Positions 10,879 through 18,379 of a stretch of DNA of 41,500 nucleotides are shown here, piece after piece. The notes below the pieces were generated by a model. It was not told where the DNA came from. It did no database searches and saw only the letters and a program-made list of their open reading frames with translations. Where the stretch lies: positions 168,501-210,000 of the forward strand of contig CAJNDS010002409.1 in NCBI GenBank assembly GCA_905221605.1, given 5' to 3'. The translations under genes were made by a program, and so were the position numbers. The stretch's first letter is position 1. Each line of letters starts with the position of its first letter. The DNA comes from Symbiodinium natans (taxonomy: Eukaryota; Sar; Dinophyceae; Suessiales; Symbiodiniaceae).

Positions 10879-11463
10879 ATGGTCATCAAGGGACACCTCA
10901 AGAAGAGCGACCAAGTGAGGAATCTCGTCAAGAAGTCTACCACAAAAGCATTCAAGACAAGCGACGGTGAAGAATTACCTGCACTACCTGAACAAATGAA
11001 ACCACTCGTGCAGTCAATCCGTACCACTTTGGAGGAGTACAAGGGGAAAGTGTCACTCGGTGGTTCTCTCATCAAGGACGCCTTGACCGCTATGAATGAG
11101 GATGACTTGAAGTACATGAGGACACTCTTTGAGTCAAGCAAGGCAATAACCAAGACAGAGGATAAGTTGACTAAAGTCTGTAGTTTGTTTGTGCCACAAA
11201 TAGCACAAATACAGAGCATCATTCCACACCTAAATCATCTCAAGAGTGAACTACTTGTCAACTTTATAAATGCTTATGCCCACGAGTACAATGTTGACAG
11301 GGGTGTGGATGTCATTTTTGACCACGATTCGTTTCTGCAAGATGTTAGAGATGAATTGTCATTCAGGAGAGGATTGAAGCGTGGAGTTCGCTCGTCAACT
11401 GAAGAGCAAAATGCTCCGGTTGAAGAGGAAAGTGAACAAACCAAAAACTGTTCCATTATGTGA
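10879..11463 (+). CDS. Cargo protein with C-terminal CaaX box (CSIM)
   Basis: A 194-aa frame from the first in-frame ATG (MVIKGHLKKSDQ). I recognise no domain. The N-terminus is basic, the body is probably helical, and the C-terminus is an acidic tail ending KNCSIM. CSIM fits a Ca1a2X prenylation signal; X = Met favours farnesylation in known eukaryotic systems. A prenylated product would be anchored to host membranes, unusual for a PLV gene. GC-richer composition and absence of viral-type promoter match the neighbouring cargo gene, and the two probably arrived together. The frame upstream of 10879 is open and hydrophobic but has no ATG, so I treat it as untranslated or intronic. Confidence 0.72.
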   Translation: MVIKGHLKKSDQVRNLVKKSTTKAFKTSDGEELPALPEQMKPLVQSIRTTLEEYKGKVSLGGSLIKDALTAMNEDDLKYMRTLFESSKAITKTEDKLTKVCSLFVPQIAQIQSIIPHLNHLKSELLVNFINAYAHEYNVDRGVDVIFDHDSFLQDVRDELSFRRGLKRGVRSSTEEQNAPVEEESEQTKNCSIM

Positions 11464-11479
11464 ACAGTTGTCACTGTTT

Positions 11480-11640
11480 CAGATGACAATCAACGGTAAA
11501 CACTCCCCGTCACCCACGGTAAGCCTTCCCCGTCACCCACGGTAAGCCTTCCCCGTCACCCACGGTAAGCCTTCCCCGTCACCCACGGTAAGCCTTCCCC
11601 GTCACCCACGGTAAGCGGTGTAGGTTAACATTGTCATCTG
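11480..11640. repeat. 23-bp tandem array flanked by an inverted repeat
   Basis: Six ACGGTAA cores at exact 23-bp spacing (first at 11493, last at 11608) with the intervening unit CCTTCCCCGTCACCC; the first unit is slightly divergent. The array is bracketed by CAGATGACAAT (11480-11490) and its reverse complement ATTGTCATCTG (11630-11640), with partial extension to CACTG on both sides. It starts 16 nt after the second cargo stop. It is not a CRISPR: there are no unique spacers. It may be a protein-binding iteron array or a 3' UTR element. Confidence 0.9.
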
Positions 11641-12404
11641 ACAGTGGCGTTCCTCAAGTCACTCGCCCTTTAGGGGCGCATCATTAAATTTTATTATTCC
11701 GATGCGCGTTTTTGTGACAGCACAGTTTGTGGGCGACGCTTGTGGAGCAGTGAAGAGGGAAGAAGGCGTTCTTGTTCACCCCCTAAACCCCAAAATAACG
11801 GATATCAAGGGCTCATATTCATAAAAATATCCCAAAAATATAAATACCCTGAAAATACAGGCAATTCCCACACAAAATATCCCAAAATCCCAAAAAATAA
11901 TATATATCATAGACCCTAAAACATAAAAATATAAGTTTAGCCATCCTACCCGAGGGACTTTAAGACCCTAAAACCCTAAAATATAAAGAATAAAGACATA
12001 ATATATCGCGACAGGTCTACATTGAGACGCAGAAGTTCCAAAGTGTCGGGCACTTCGTGCCTGTCGGCACTTCCTATCATTGAGACGCGAGGGTTTAGGG
12101 TTTAGGCGTTTAGGGTCGTTGTGGTTTAGTCCTTTCGGTTTAGTCCTTGAGGCTTGTTGTTTTTTAGGTAGGTCTGTTGTTTTGAAAAAAGGAACGCGCC
12201 CCTTTTTATATTGTTTATTTCGTGTCCTGCCCCTCCCCTAATGTAAAAAGCGTTCCTTTTTTGAAGATTTTGTTTTTTGGGTTTGGTTTAGGAATTTGGT
12301 TTTGTTTACACAGCTCCGCGTGCCTCGCCTTGCCCTTTCGTTTTACTAAAACATTTTTAATAAAACCCTGAAAGGAGTGAAGATAAAATCCTAAAAGGAG
12401 TTCT
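11641..12404. other. Non-coding spacer between cargo and replication blocks
   Basis: About 760 bp with no credible gene. It holds a stem-loop CGCCC/GGGCG (11664-11678); a second stem GCGCATC/GATGCGC (11676-11682 with 11701-11707); an AT-rich tract (11800-12010) with CCCTAAA-like fragments; a compound hairpin at 12041-12072 (outer AAGTG/CACTT, inner GGCAC-TTC-GTGCC) bracketed by direct repeats CATTGAGACGC (12020-12030, 12078-12088); and a 13-bp inverted repeat AAAAAAGGAACGC (12185-12197) with its complement (12250-12262). The telomere-like fragments suggest host or mosaic sequence. Confidence 0.6.
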
Positions 12405-12487
12405 CCACCGAGCGCCCCGCGCCCCGAGCCCCAGCCCAGCCCCCAAAGGGACTTAAAGGGAAGGCGCCCTTAAGAGGTAAGGAGCCT
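12405..12487 (+). promoter_or_regulatory. Promoter-like region with GC-rich box and CTTAAAG motif
   Basis: A GC-rich segment CCACCGAGCGCCCC plus CGAGCCCCAGC is repeated almost exactly upstream of PolB (12892-12920). It is followed by CTTAAAGGG at 12452, 36 nt before the ATG, and a GGTAAGG box just before the start, the same two-part layout as other non-structural genes. Confidence 0.65.
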
Positions 12488-12832
12488 ATGACCGAGCAAC
12501 CCCAACAGTTAAAATATTATAATCGTCTTTTAGACTATGATGATGAAGAACATCCTTTTTATTGTATGATTTGTAATGATAAAAGGAAACATTTAAATAA
12601 TTCAATACAAGTTTTACCAGAACATATAACACAAAATATTATATATTTCACTGGTTGTCAATGTTGCAAGAAAACCTGTGAAATGCTTGATTTATCAGAT
12701 GAAATAGAAGCACTTAAAAAACAACGCAATAAAAAAGATGCAAGAAGACAACTAGAAATGAAAGGAGACAGAATGGCACAGGAACGAGAACAAATATATG
12801 ATGAACACGATGAAAACAATTTCACATACTAA
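12488..12832 (+). CDS. Small zinc-binding protein (Cx2C-LP-Cx2C family)
   Basis: A 114-aa AT-rich gene. The N-terminal half has Cys26-x2-Cys29, a conserved Leu-Pro at 43-44, and Cys57-x2-Cys60 plus Cys64. This fits a treble-clef-like zinc site and has the same spacing as the N-termini of the genes at 30002 and 30647. The C-terminal half is a charged helix (EIEALKKQRNKKDARRQ), probably coiled coil. Position directly before PolB and the shared promoter architecture suggest an early, perhaps regulatory or nucleic-acid-binding role; function is otherwise unknown. Confidence 0.8.
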   Translation: MTEQPQQLKYYNRLLDYDDEEHPFYCMICNDKRKHLNNSIQVLPEHITQNIIYFTGCQCCKKTCEMLDLSDEIEALKKQRNKKDARRQLEMKGDRMAQEREQIYDEHDENNFTY

Positions 12833-12891
12833 TTAAGTTTTATAATAACATATATTATAAAACCTAATTTTTACATTTTCAAGATGGTGCC

Positions 12892-13007
12892 CCACCGAGC
12901 GCCCCCCGCCGAGCCCCAGCAAAGGGTCTTAAAGACTAGCCCCCTTAAAGGGTATGGAGCCAGACCCCAGAAAACCCGACTTAAAGGGAAAAACCCTATA
13001 TTATTAT
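12892..13007 (+). promoter_or_regulatory. PolB promoter-like region with three CTTAAAG copies
   Basis: Repeats the GC-rich box seen before the previous gene, then has CTTAAAG at 12928, 12944 and 12980. The first lies 26 nt before the ATG at 12954 and the third 28 nt before the in-frame ATG at 13008, so either start can be served. Placement of the third copy favours 13008 as a real start. Confidence 0.6.
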
Positions 13008-16000
13008 ATGGAAGATACATTAAAAAAATCTGTTATGAAATATGTTTTATCTTCAAAAATAGGTGAGATTAAATTAAATGATAAAGGAAAACAATTAAAG
13101 AAAGTCATTATAAATGATAAAGAATACCCATATAATCCATCAAAACCTTTTACAGAGCGTTTAACAAAGAAACTTAACAAAATATCTAAAACTCCAGAAT
13201 ACAAACGCTTTAAAATATTAAACGACGCTTCTAAAAAAATTATGGTTCGTCAAGCTTTAAAAAGTTATGCTATTAAAAACAAAGCATCAATAACAGATGA
13301 AAAATCCGCTTTAAAATCTTATGCTAATTCTTATTCCATTACAAACATAAATCTTTCAGGTTTTAAAGGTTTATCATACCTTAAATATCAAAAAGAACGC
13401 TTAAACGATTATCTTAAGAAACACAAGAGTATGAAAGTTTTAGTAACAGTTGATTTAGTATTTACATATCTTGCAGAAGATGAAGACGATGTTGATGAAG
13501 ATAGAACACATACAATAGGAAGTAGAAGATACAATATTTTAAATGAAGAAGATTTAAACAATGCCATAAACAATATGGCGAGTGATATTGAACTTTTAGT
13601 TGAAAACAAGAACTTAAGTAAATCAGGATTAAAAATAAAGAAAGTAAGTAAAATAACAATACATTATGACAAATATGACCCGACAAGAGCGGGAAAATTT
13701 ATAGAACTACCCGAATGGATATCAAAGAAAAAAGCGTGTATTAATATTAAAAATGATGATGACTTTTGTTTAAAATATTGTATCCTATGTAGGTTTTATG
13801 ACATCTACAAAAAAGACCACCCAGAAAGACTATACCATTATACAAAACTATTAGATAATGAGAGTTTAATAAAATGGGATGGTGTTAATTTTCCAGCTTC
13901 AAATGAAGATATAGAACACTTTGAAGAAATTAACAATAATACCGTTTCAGTAAATGTTTATACAGTTGATAATGATAAAAACAAAATAAGACCAGACAAA
14001 ATAACAAAAATAGTTAAACCAACTTTTCATATTAACCTTTTACGGTTAGATGTGAATAATAAAAGTCATTATGTTTATATTAAAGACTATTCCCGTTTAA
14101 TGGGTTCTCAAACAAATAAACACAAAGAAAAATTATTCCATTGTAGATTTTGCCAAAAAGGCTTTCAAAAAGAAACATTATTAACTGCTCATACATTAAA
14201 AGGTTGTATGGCTAATGATATTCAAGCCATTGAGATGCCTGAAGAAAAAGAAAAAATGATGTTCCAAAAGCATTACAAAAAGTTGAGATGTCCTTATGTT
14301 ATATATGGTGATTTTGAGTGTTTAACTTCACATATGGTAAAAAACGAAGCGCCAATGCAAGCGTGTATTAAAGGTAGTTATCAAAATCATATCCCATCAG
14401 GTTTTATGTTAAATGTTGTTAATTCAATTACAGATGAAGTTAAACCATACATTTATAGGGGTGAGGATTGTATGGATAAATTTTGTAAAACGATGAATGA
14501 AATTAGAGAAGAAATATTTGATAAGATGAAAAATCCTAAACCAATGATTATAACACACGAACAAGAAAAAGAATTCCAAGATTGTAAGAAATGCTTTATA
14601 TGTGGTGGTGCTTTTAATAATACTAAAGATAAAAAGAAAGTTCGCGACCATTGTCATTTTACAGGATTATATCGTGGATGTGCACATAATAAGTGTAATT
14701 TAGATTATTGTTTCAAATTCTTTAAAATACCTATCTTTTTTCATAACCTTAAAAATTATGATGCACACCTCATTATATCAAATCTTGATAAACTTAATAC
14801 TAAAAAAGATGATGTAAGCGTAATAGCACAGAACAGCGAGAAGTTTGTTACCTTTTGTTTAAAACAACTTGAATTCAAAGACAGTTTCAGTTTCTTATCA
14901 TCATCATTAGATAAGCTTGTAAAGTTAACTAAATATGAGAATAATGAAAAAAGGGATAACTGGTCAAATCATTTTAAATACAGTAAAAATAGTGAATATG
15001 TTAAGGATGATTATGATTTAGATTTATTAACAGATAAGGGTATTTACCCATATGACTATATGAATGATTTTAGTAAATTCAATGAAACAGAATTACCACC
15101 AAAAAAAGAATTCTACAGCCAACTATCAGAAGAAGATATTAAAGATGAAGATTATGAAAAGGCACTACATATATGGAAACATTTTAACATTAAAAATCTA
15201 GGTGAGTATCACGACTTGTATCTTAAAACGGATGTTTTATTATTAACAGATGTTTTTGAAAATTTCAGAACTAAATGTTTAGAAGATTATGGTTTAGACC
15301 CTGCTCATTATTACACACTTCCTAATTTTGCTTGGGATGCTATGTTATTAAAAACGGGTGTTACTTTAGATTTAATATATGATGAAGAATTATATAAAAT
15401 GGTTGAGAAGGGCTTGCGCGGTGGTATGTGCCAAGTTTCAAAGAGAAGAGCAGAAGCAAATAACAAATATATGAATGAAATGTATGATGAAAATAAACCG
15501 TCTTCTTATATAAATTATCTTGATGCTAATAATTTATATGGTCTAGCGATGTGTCAAAAACTACCATACAAAGATATTAAATTTGTTAAGGATTTTACAG
15601 AAGAACAGATTAACTCTTGGAATGATACTAATGTAGGTTTTATATTAGATGTTGATTTAGAGTATCCTAAAGAATTACACGATAAACATGTTGACTATCC
15701 ACTAGCACCTGAAATTATGAATGTAACGACAGATATGTTAAGTGAAACACAGAAAACCATTTACAAAGCATACAATCATAATAAGGAGCCTAGAGATGAA
15801 AAAACAAACAAGTTAATATTAAATGTTTATGATAAACATAATTATGTATTACACATTAAGATGTTAAAATATTATTTGAAACAAGGACTAAAACTAAAGA
15901 AGATAAACAGAACAATAATGTTCAAACAAAAAGAATGGTTAAAACCGTGGATAGATTTTAACACAAATAAAAGAAAGGAAGCTACAAGTGATTTTGAAAA

Positions 16001-16787
16001 GGATATGTATAAATTAATGAATAACGCGGTGTATGGAAAAACGATGGAGAATGTAAGAGAACATATTAACTTTGAATTAGTTGATACGCCAGAGCGTTTT
16101 CAAAAAGTAGTTAATGCACCGACTTATAAACACAGACACATCATAAACGAAAATCTAGTAGGAGTTGAAAAGTTAAAAGAAACGGTAAAACTTAACAAGC
16201 CTATATATGTAGGAATGAGTATATTAGATTTATCAAAATTACATATGTATTCATTCTATTATGATGTGTTAAAGAAAAAGTATGAGGACAAGGTAAGATT
16301 AATATATACAGATACAGATAGTTTTGTTACACACATAGAAACAGAAGATGTATATGATGACTTTAATGAGATGAAAAAACATATGGATTTTAGCGGTTAT
16401 GATAAGGAACATAAATGTTATGATGCTACTAATAAGAAGGTGCTAGGAAAATTCAAAGATGAAGTAGATGGTAAAATAATTACCAACTTCATAGGCTTAA
16501 AACCTAAATCATATGCATTCAAAATATACAAGCAAGACAAGGAAGAAAAGAAATCAAAAGGAATAGTAAAGCATAAGGTAAAGCGAGAACTAAATTACAA
16601 AAAATATTTAGAAACACTTGAAGATAACAGATGTGATACAGTAAGTTTTAACAGTATAAGAAGTAAAAACCATCAAATATATTCAATAAATCAGGTAAAG
16701 ATGGCATTATCAAGCTATGATAACAAAAGATATTATTTAGATAAGGTGAACAGTTTACCTTATGGTCATTTTTCAATCAAAGATTGA
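12954..16787 (+). CDS. polB: Protein-primed-type family B DNA polymerase
   Basis: A 1277-aa polymerase with all core motifs. An N-terminal module (about 200-390), with the ACINIKNDDDFCLKYC and HYVYIKDYSRLM blocks typical of Polinton polymerases, is followed by a zinc finger (C397, C400, H413, C418). Exonuclease: Exo I YGDFEC (D453, E455); a Cys/His-rich insert (CFICGG through HCHFTG); Exo II NLKNYDAH (598-605); Exo III YLKTD (756-760). Polymerase: motif A DANNLYG from 857, motif B KLMNNAVYGK from 1020, motif C YTDTDS 1118-1123. Catalytic residues are present, so the enzyme is probably active. It should replicate the linear genome from the TIR ends with a terminal protein; I cannot identify that protein, which may lie in the N-terminal region. 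The in-frame ATG at 13008 (residue 19) is an equally good start. Confidence 0.96.
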   Translation: MEPDPRKPDLKGKTLYYYMEDTLKKSVMKYVLSSKIGEIKLNDKGKQLKKVIINDKEYPYNPSKPFTERLTKKLNKISKTPEYKRFKILNDASKKIMVRQALKSYAIKNKASITDEKSALKSYANSYSITNINLSGFKGLSYLKYQKERLNDYLKKHKSMKVLVTVDLVFTYLAEDEDDVDEDRTHTIGSRRYNILNEEDLNNAINNMASDIELLVENKNLSKSGLKIKKVSKITIHYDKYDPTRAGKFIELPEWISKKKACINIKNDDDFCLKYCILCRFYDIYKKDHPERLYHYTKLLDNESLIKWDGVNFPASNEDIEHFEEINNNTVSVNVYTVDNDKNKIRPDKITKIVKPTFHINLLRLDVNNKSHYVYIKDYSRLMGSQTNKHKEKLFHCRFCQKGFQKETLLTAHTLKGCMANDIQAIEMPEEKEKMMFQKHYKKLRCPYVIYGDFECLTSHMVKNEAPMQACIKGSYQNHIPSGFMLNVVNSITDEVKPYIYRGEDCMDKFCKTMNEIREEIFDKMKNPKPMIITHEQEKEFQDCKKCFICGGAFNNTKDKKKVRDHCHFTGLYRGCAHNKCNLDYCFKFFKIPIFFHNLKNYDAHLIISNLDKLNTKKDDVSVIAQNSEKFVTFCLKQLEFKDSFSFLSSSLDKLVKLTKYENNEKRDNWSNHFKYSKNSEYVKDDYDLDLLTDKGIYPYDYMNDFSKFNETELPPKKEFYSQLSEEDIKDEDYEKALHIWKHFNIKNLGEYHDLYLKTDVLLLTDVFENFRTKCLEDYGLDPAHYYTLPNFAWDAMLLKTGVTLDLIYDEELYKMVEKGLRGGMCQVSKRRAEANNKYMNEMYDENKPSSYINYLDANNLYGLAMCQKLPYKDIKFVKDFTEEQINSWNDTNVGFILDVDLEYPKELHDKHVDYPLAPEIMNVTTDMLSETQKTIYKAYNHNKEPRDEKTNKLILNVYDKHNYVLHIKMLKYYLKQGLKLKKINRTIMFKQKEWLKPWIDFNTNKRKEATSDFEKDMYKLMNNAVYGKTMENVREHINFELVDTPERFQKVVNAPTYKHRHIINENLVGVEKLKETVKLNKPIYVGMSILDLSKLHMYSFYYDVLKKKYEDKVRLIYTDTDSFVTHIETEDVYDDFNEMKKHMDFSGYDKEHKCYDATNKKVLGKFKDEVDGKIITNFIGLKPKSYAFKIYKQDKEEKKSKGIVKHKVKRELNYKKYLETLEDNRCDTVSFNSIRSKNHQIYSINQVKMALSSYDNKRYYLDKVNSLPYGHFSIKD

Positions 16788-16799
16788 AAAATTGGCTCC

Positions 16800-16815
16800 G
16801 ATTGCTTTAGCAATC
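16800..16815 (+). terminator. Stem-loop after PolB
   Basis: Perfect GATTGC-TTTA-GCAATC hairpin, 13 nt downstream of the PolB stop and facing the convergent gene cluster. Candidate transcript 3'-end signal. Confidence 0.6.
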
Positions 16816-16849
16816 TAGGCGACATTATAAAATAGAATAAAATAGATTA

Positions 16850-16876
16850 ATTTTATAATTCATAAAATTATAAAAT
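16850..16876 (-). terminator. Stem-loop overlapping the stop of the leftward zinc protein gene
   Basis: ATTTTATAATT-CATAA-AATTATAAAAT, 11-bp perfect stem whose edge touches the stop codon of the minus-strand gene ending at 16876. Confidence 0.65.
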
Positions 16877-17058
16877 CAATCTTTTAAAATTTTTGATTTC
16901 ATTTGTTTTTGTGCTCTACAGAACTTGCAAGAACGAGATTTACAGGAATTTTTGTTTACTACAAAAAGATTTGTTGGGAAATAATTACCACAAGTTTTAC
17001 ACTTTATAAATTGTTCTTCGTCTTTGGAGTTTTTATTTAAATCTATTTCATTCTTCAT
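16876..17058 (-). CDS. Small CxxC-CxxC zinc protein
   Basis: A 60-aa protein with Cys20-x2-Cys23, an intervening GNYFPTNLF segment, Cys39 and Cys44-x2-Cys47. This layout matches the small zinc module common in phage and viral proteins and near HNH nucleases (CxxCG...F...CxxCR), but no HNH residues are present, so it is a stand-alone zinc module. Its start overlaps the end of the next upstream gene by 11 nt, so the two are probably co-transcribed. Confidence 0.72.
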   Translation of the reverse strand: MKNEIDLNKNSKDEEQFIKCKTCGNYFPTNLFVVNKNSCKSRSCKFCRAQKQMKSKILKD

Positions 17059-17338
17059 TAGAACTATAATATACCTTATCTTTTTTGTTATATTTAATCT
17101 TATAATAATCCAATGTTGTTTGTTTAGGTTGTAATATTTCTTTGTTATTTAACTTTGTCAAATAAACATTTTTCTTATTCTCGTATGTTGCTTCTTTATC
17201 GGTGTTAGATTGCATATATCGCGGTTTAGTGTTCTTTTCTATTATTTCAATTCTTTCATTCATTTCCTCTAGCAACTTCAATATTTCTAAAGTGTTGTCA
17301 TAACACTTTTCATCAAATTCTTCTGTGGTTTTACTCAT
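17048..17338 (-). CDS. Small coiled-coil protein
   Basis: A 96-aa protein of unknown function. The N-terminal half (about residues 15-37, LEILKLLEEMNERIEIIEK) is a heptad-rich helix; the C-terminal half is basic and tyrosine-rich. It lies in the leftward cluster next to structural genes, overlaps the following gene by 11 nt, and is likely a minor virion or assembly factor. I do not recognise homologues. Confidence 0.7.
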   Translation of the reverse strand: MSKTTEEFDEKCYDNTLEILKLLEEMNERIEIIEKNTKPRYMQSNTDKEATYENKKNVYLTKLNNKEILQPKQTTLDYYKIKYNKKDKVYYSSNEE

Positions 17339-17389
17339 ATATGTATATTAAGAAAATAAGTTTTTAAATAAAAGTTTTTATAAAAAGTT

Positions 17390-17686
17390 TTAAATATTAT
17401 TTTTAATGTTCAAATTCTTAAACCTTTTGTTAGTATCTCTTATGGATGCTTCAATAGTCGGTTTATTCCATAATATATTCTTTGCCCACATTCCCGCCGT
17501 CTCATAATCTTTCCAGTCTTGATTAACTTTATGTCTTGCTATGTATCTTTCTTTCCTTTCTTCATCCTTATGTTTTGTAAAATCACTGTAGCCTTTAGCA
17601 CCAAATGATACCTTTTTCTTACCGTCAATAACAGCATCATATTTTTTATTAGGGTTTGATGACTTCTGTATAACAACTTCAGGCAT
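17390..17686 (-). CDS. Conserved small viral protein (KHKD...ARH...WNKPT signature)
   Basis: A 98-aa protein with a signature I recall from small uncharacterised proteins of nucleocytoplasmic large DNA viruses and PLVs: VIQKSSNPNKKYDAVIDGKK, then FGAKGYSDFTKHKD, RYIARHK, TAGMWAKNILWNKPT and a terminal SIRDTNKRF. The length fits that family. Function is unknown; small size, basic charge and position in the structural cluster suggest a virion component. Family membership is from memory of motifs, not from a search. Confidence 0.78.
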   Translation of the reverse strand: MPEVVIQKSSNPNKKYDAVIDGKKKVSFGAKGYSDFTKHKDEERKERYIARHKVNQDWKDYETAGMWAKNILWNKPTIEASIRDTNKRFKNLNIKNNI

Positions 17687-17690
17687 ATTA

Positions 17691-18086
17691 TTAATCTACT
17701 TTAGATTTTATTGAATTAATAATATTTATATCTTTCTTAATCTCATCAATATCTGTTTCCAGTTTTTCAATTCTTTGTTCACATTCCTCTGGTGTTATTT
17801 GTTTTCCAGTTTTCCCCCAACCGGTGTCACAAATTTCAACTGAACCTAATTGTTTGTATTCTTCAGGTTTAAAAATATCATCTGGTGATTGATGGCGACC
17901 ATTCCCGCCAAATTTCATATTATGCTTGTCAACAACTGTTGTTGTTGTTGTCTTGTCAGTTTCTGTTATGGTTTTAGTTTCTTTATGATAAAATTGTTTT
18001 TTACATCTACACGGAATGCACGATATACCTCGCGTGTTGATTTGAAAACCTTTGTCCTTGTTGCTATCTTCAGTTGCATCGCTCAT
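17691..18086 (-). CDS. Unknown protein with C-terminal coiled coil
   Basis: A 131-aa protein I do not recognise. It has a Cys-rich patch (CIPCRCKK, about residues 23-30), a Thr-rich stretch (TITETDKTTTTTVV), a Gly/Asn-rich centre and a C-terminal heptad helix (EQRIEKLETDIDEIKKDINII). The coiled coil resembles those of the neighbouring small genes and the fibre C-terminus, so it may oligomerise within the virion. Its ATG abuts a 13-bp-stem hairpin at 18087-18118. Confidence 0.68.
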   Translation of the reverse strand: MSDATEDSNKDKGFQINTRGISCIPCRCKKQFYHKETKTITETDKTTTTTVVDKHNMKFGGNGRHQSPDDIFKPEEYKQLGSVEICDTGWGKTGKQITPEECEQRIEKLETDIDEIKKDINIINSIKSKVD

Positions 18087-18118
18087 ATTATTAACAATTA
18101 GAATAAATTGTTAATAAT
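18087..18118 (-). promoter_or_regulatory. AT-rich stem-loop abutting a leftward start codon
   Basis: ATTATTAACAATT-AGAATA-AATTGTTAATAAT, a perfect 13-bp stem with 6-nt loop immediately 5' of the ATG at 18086. It lies between divergent genes, so it cannot be a terminator for a neighbour; a promoter or 5' UTR role is more likely here. Confidence 0.6.
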
Positions 18119-18379
18119 CTGGCATTTTTTCAAACTAATTCTCACATTTGCTTATGAAATGTGAATTAAAAGACGAGCACGGGCAATGGGGGAAGCAACT
18201 GCGGGTTATACAATCTGTTCTGAAAGAATGGATTTCTTCTATCCTTTAGAAATCCAGTCCTGTTAATTAAACCAGTTACACTGGTTTAATTAAGAGCATG
18301 GATTTCTTCTGTAATATTGAAATCCATCCTGTTTATTGTTAACCATTATATAATAGAAATTTATTTCTAAATAGTAATA
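18119..18379. other. Divergent intergenic region with three consecutive stem-loops
   Basis: Three perfect hairpins in 100 bp: TGGATTTCT/AGAAATCCA (18229-18237 with 18248-18256); TTAATTAAACCAG-TTACA-CTGGTTTAATTAA (18263-18293); and ATGGATTTC/GAAATCCAT (18298-18306 with 18319-18327). The outer two share the direct repeat ATGGATTTCTTCT. The region is non-coding and lies at the divergence point between the leftward small genes and the packaging ATPase. It could be a bidirectional regulatory element, a structured RNA, or a packaging or replication site. Confidence 0.8.

Noticed and set aside
11493-11616. Regular repeats resembling a CRISPR array
   Set aside because: Units are contiguous 23-mers with no unique spacers and no cas genes; this is a minisatellite.
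12954-16787. Possibility that the polymerase is a degraded pseudogene
   Set aside because: All exonuclease and polymerase motifs are present in a single uninterrupted frame.
18229-18327. tRNA or tRNA-like structure in the triple hairpin region
   Set aside because: The three stems are independent and sequential with no acceptor stem, D-loop or T-loop consensus.
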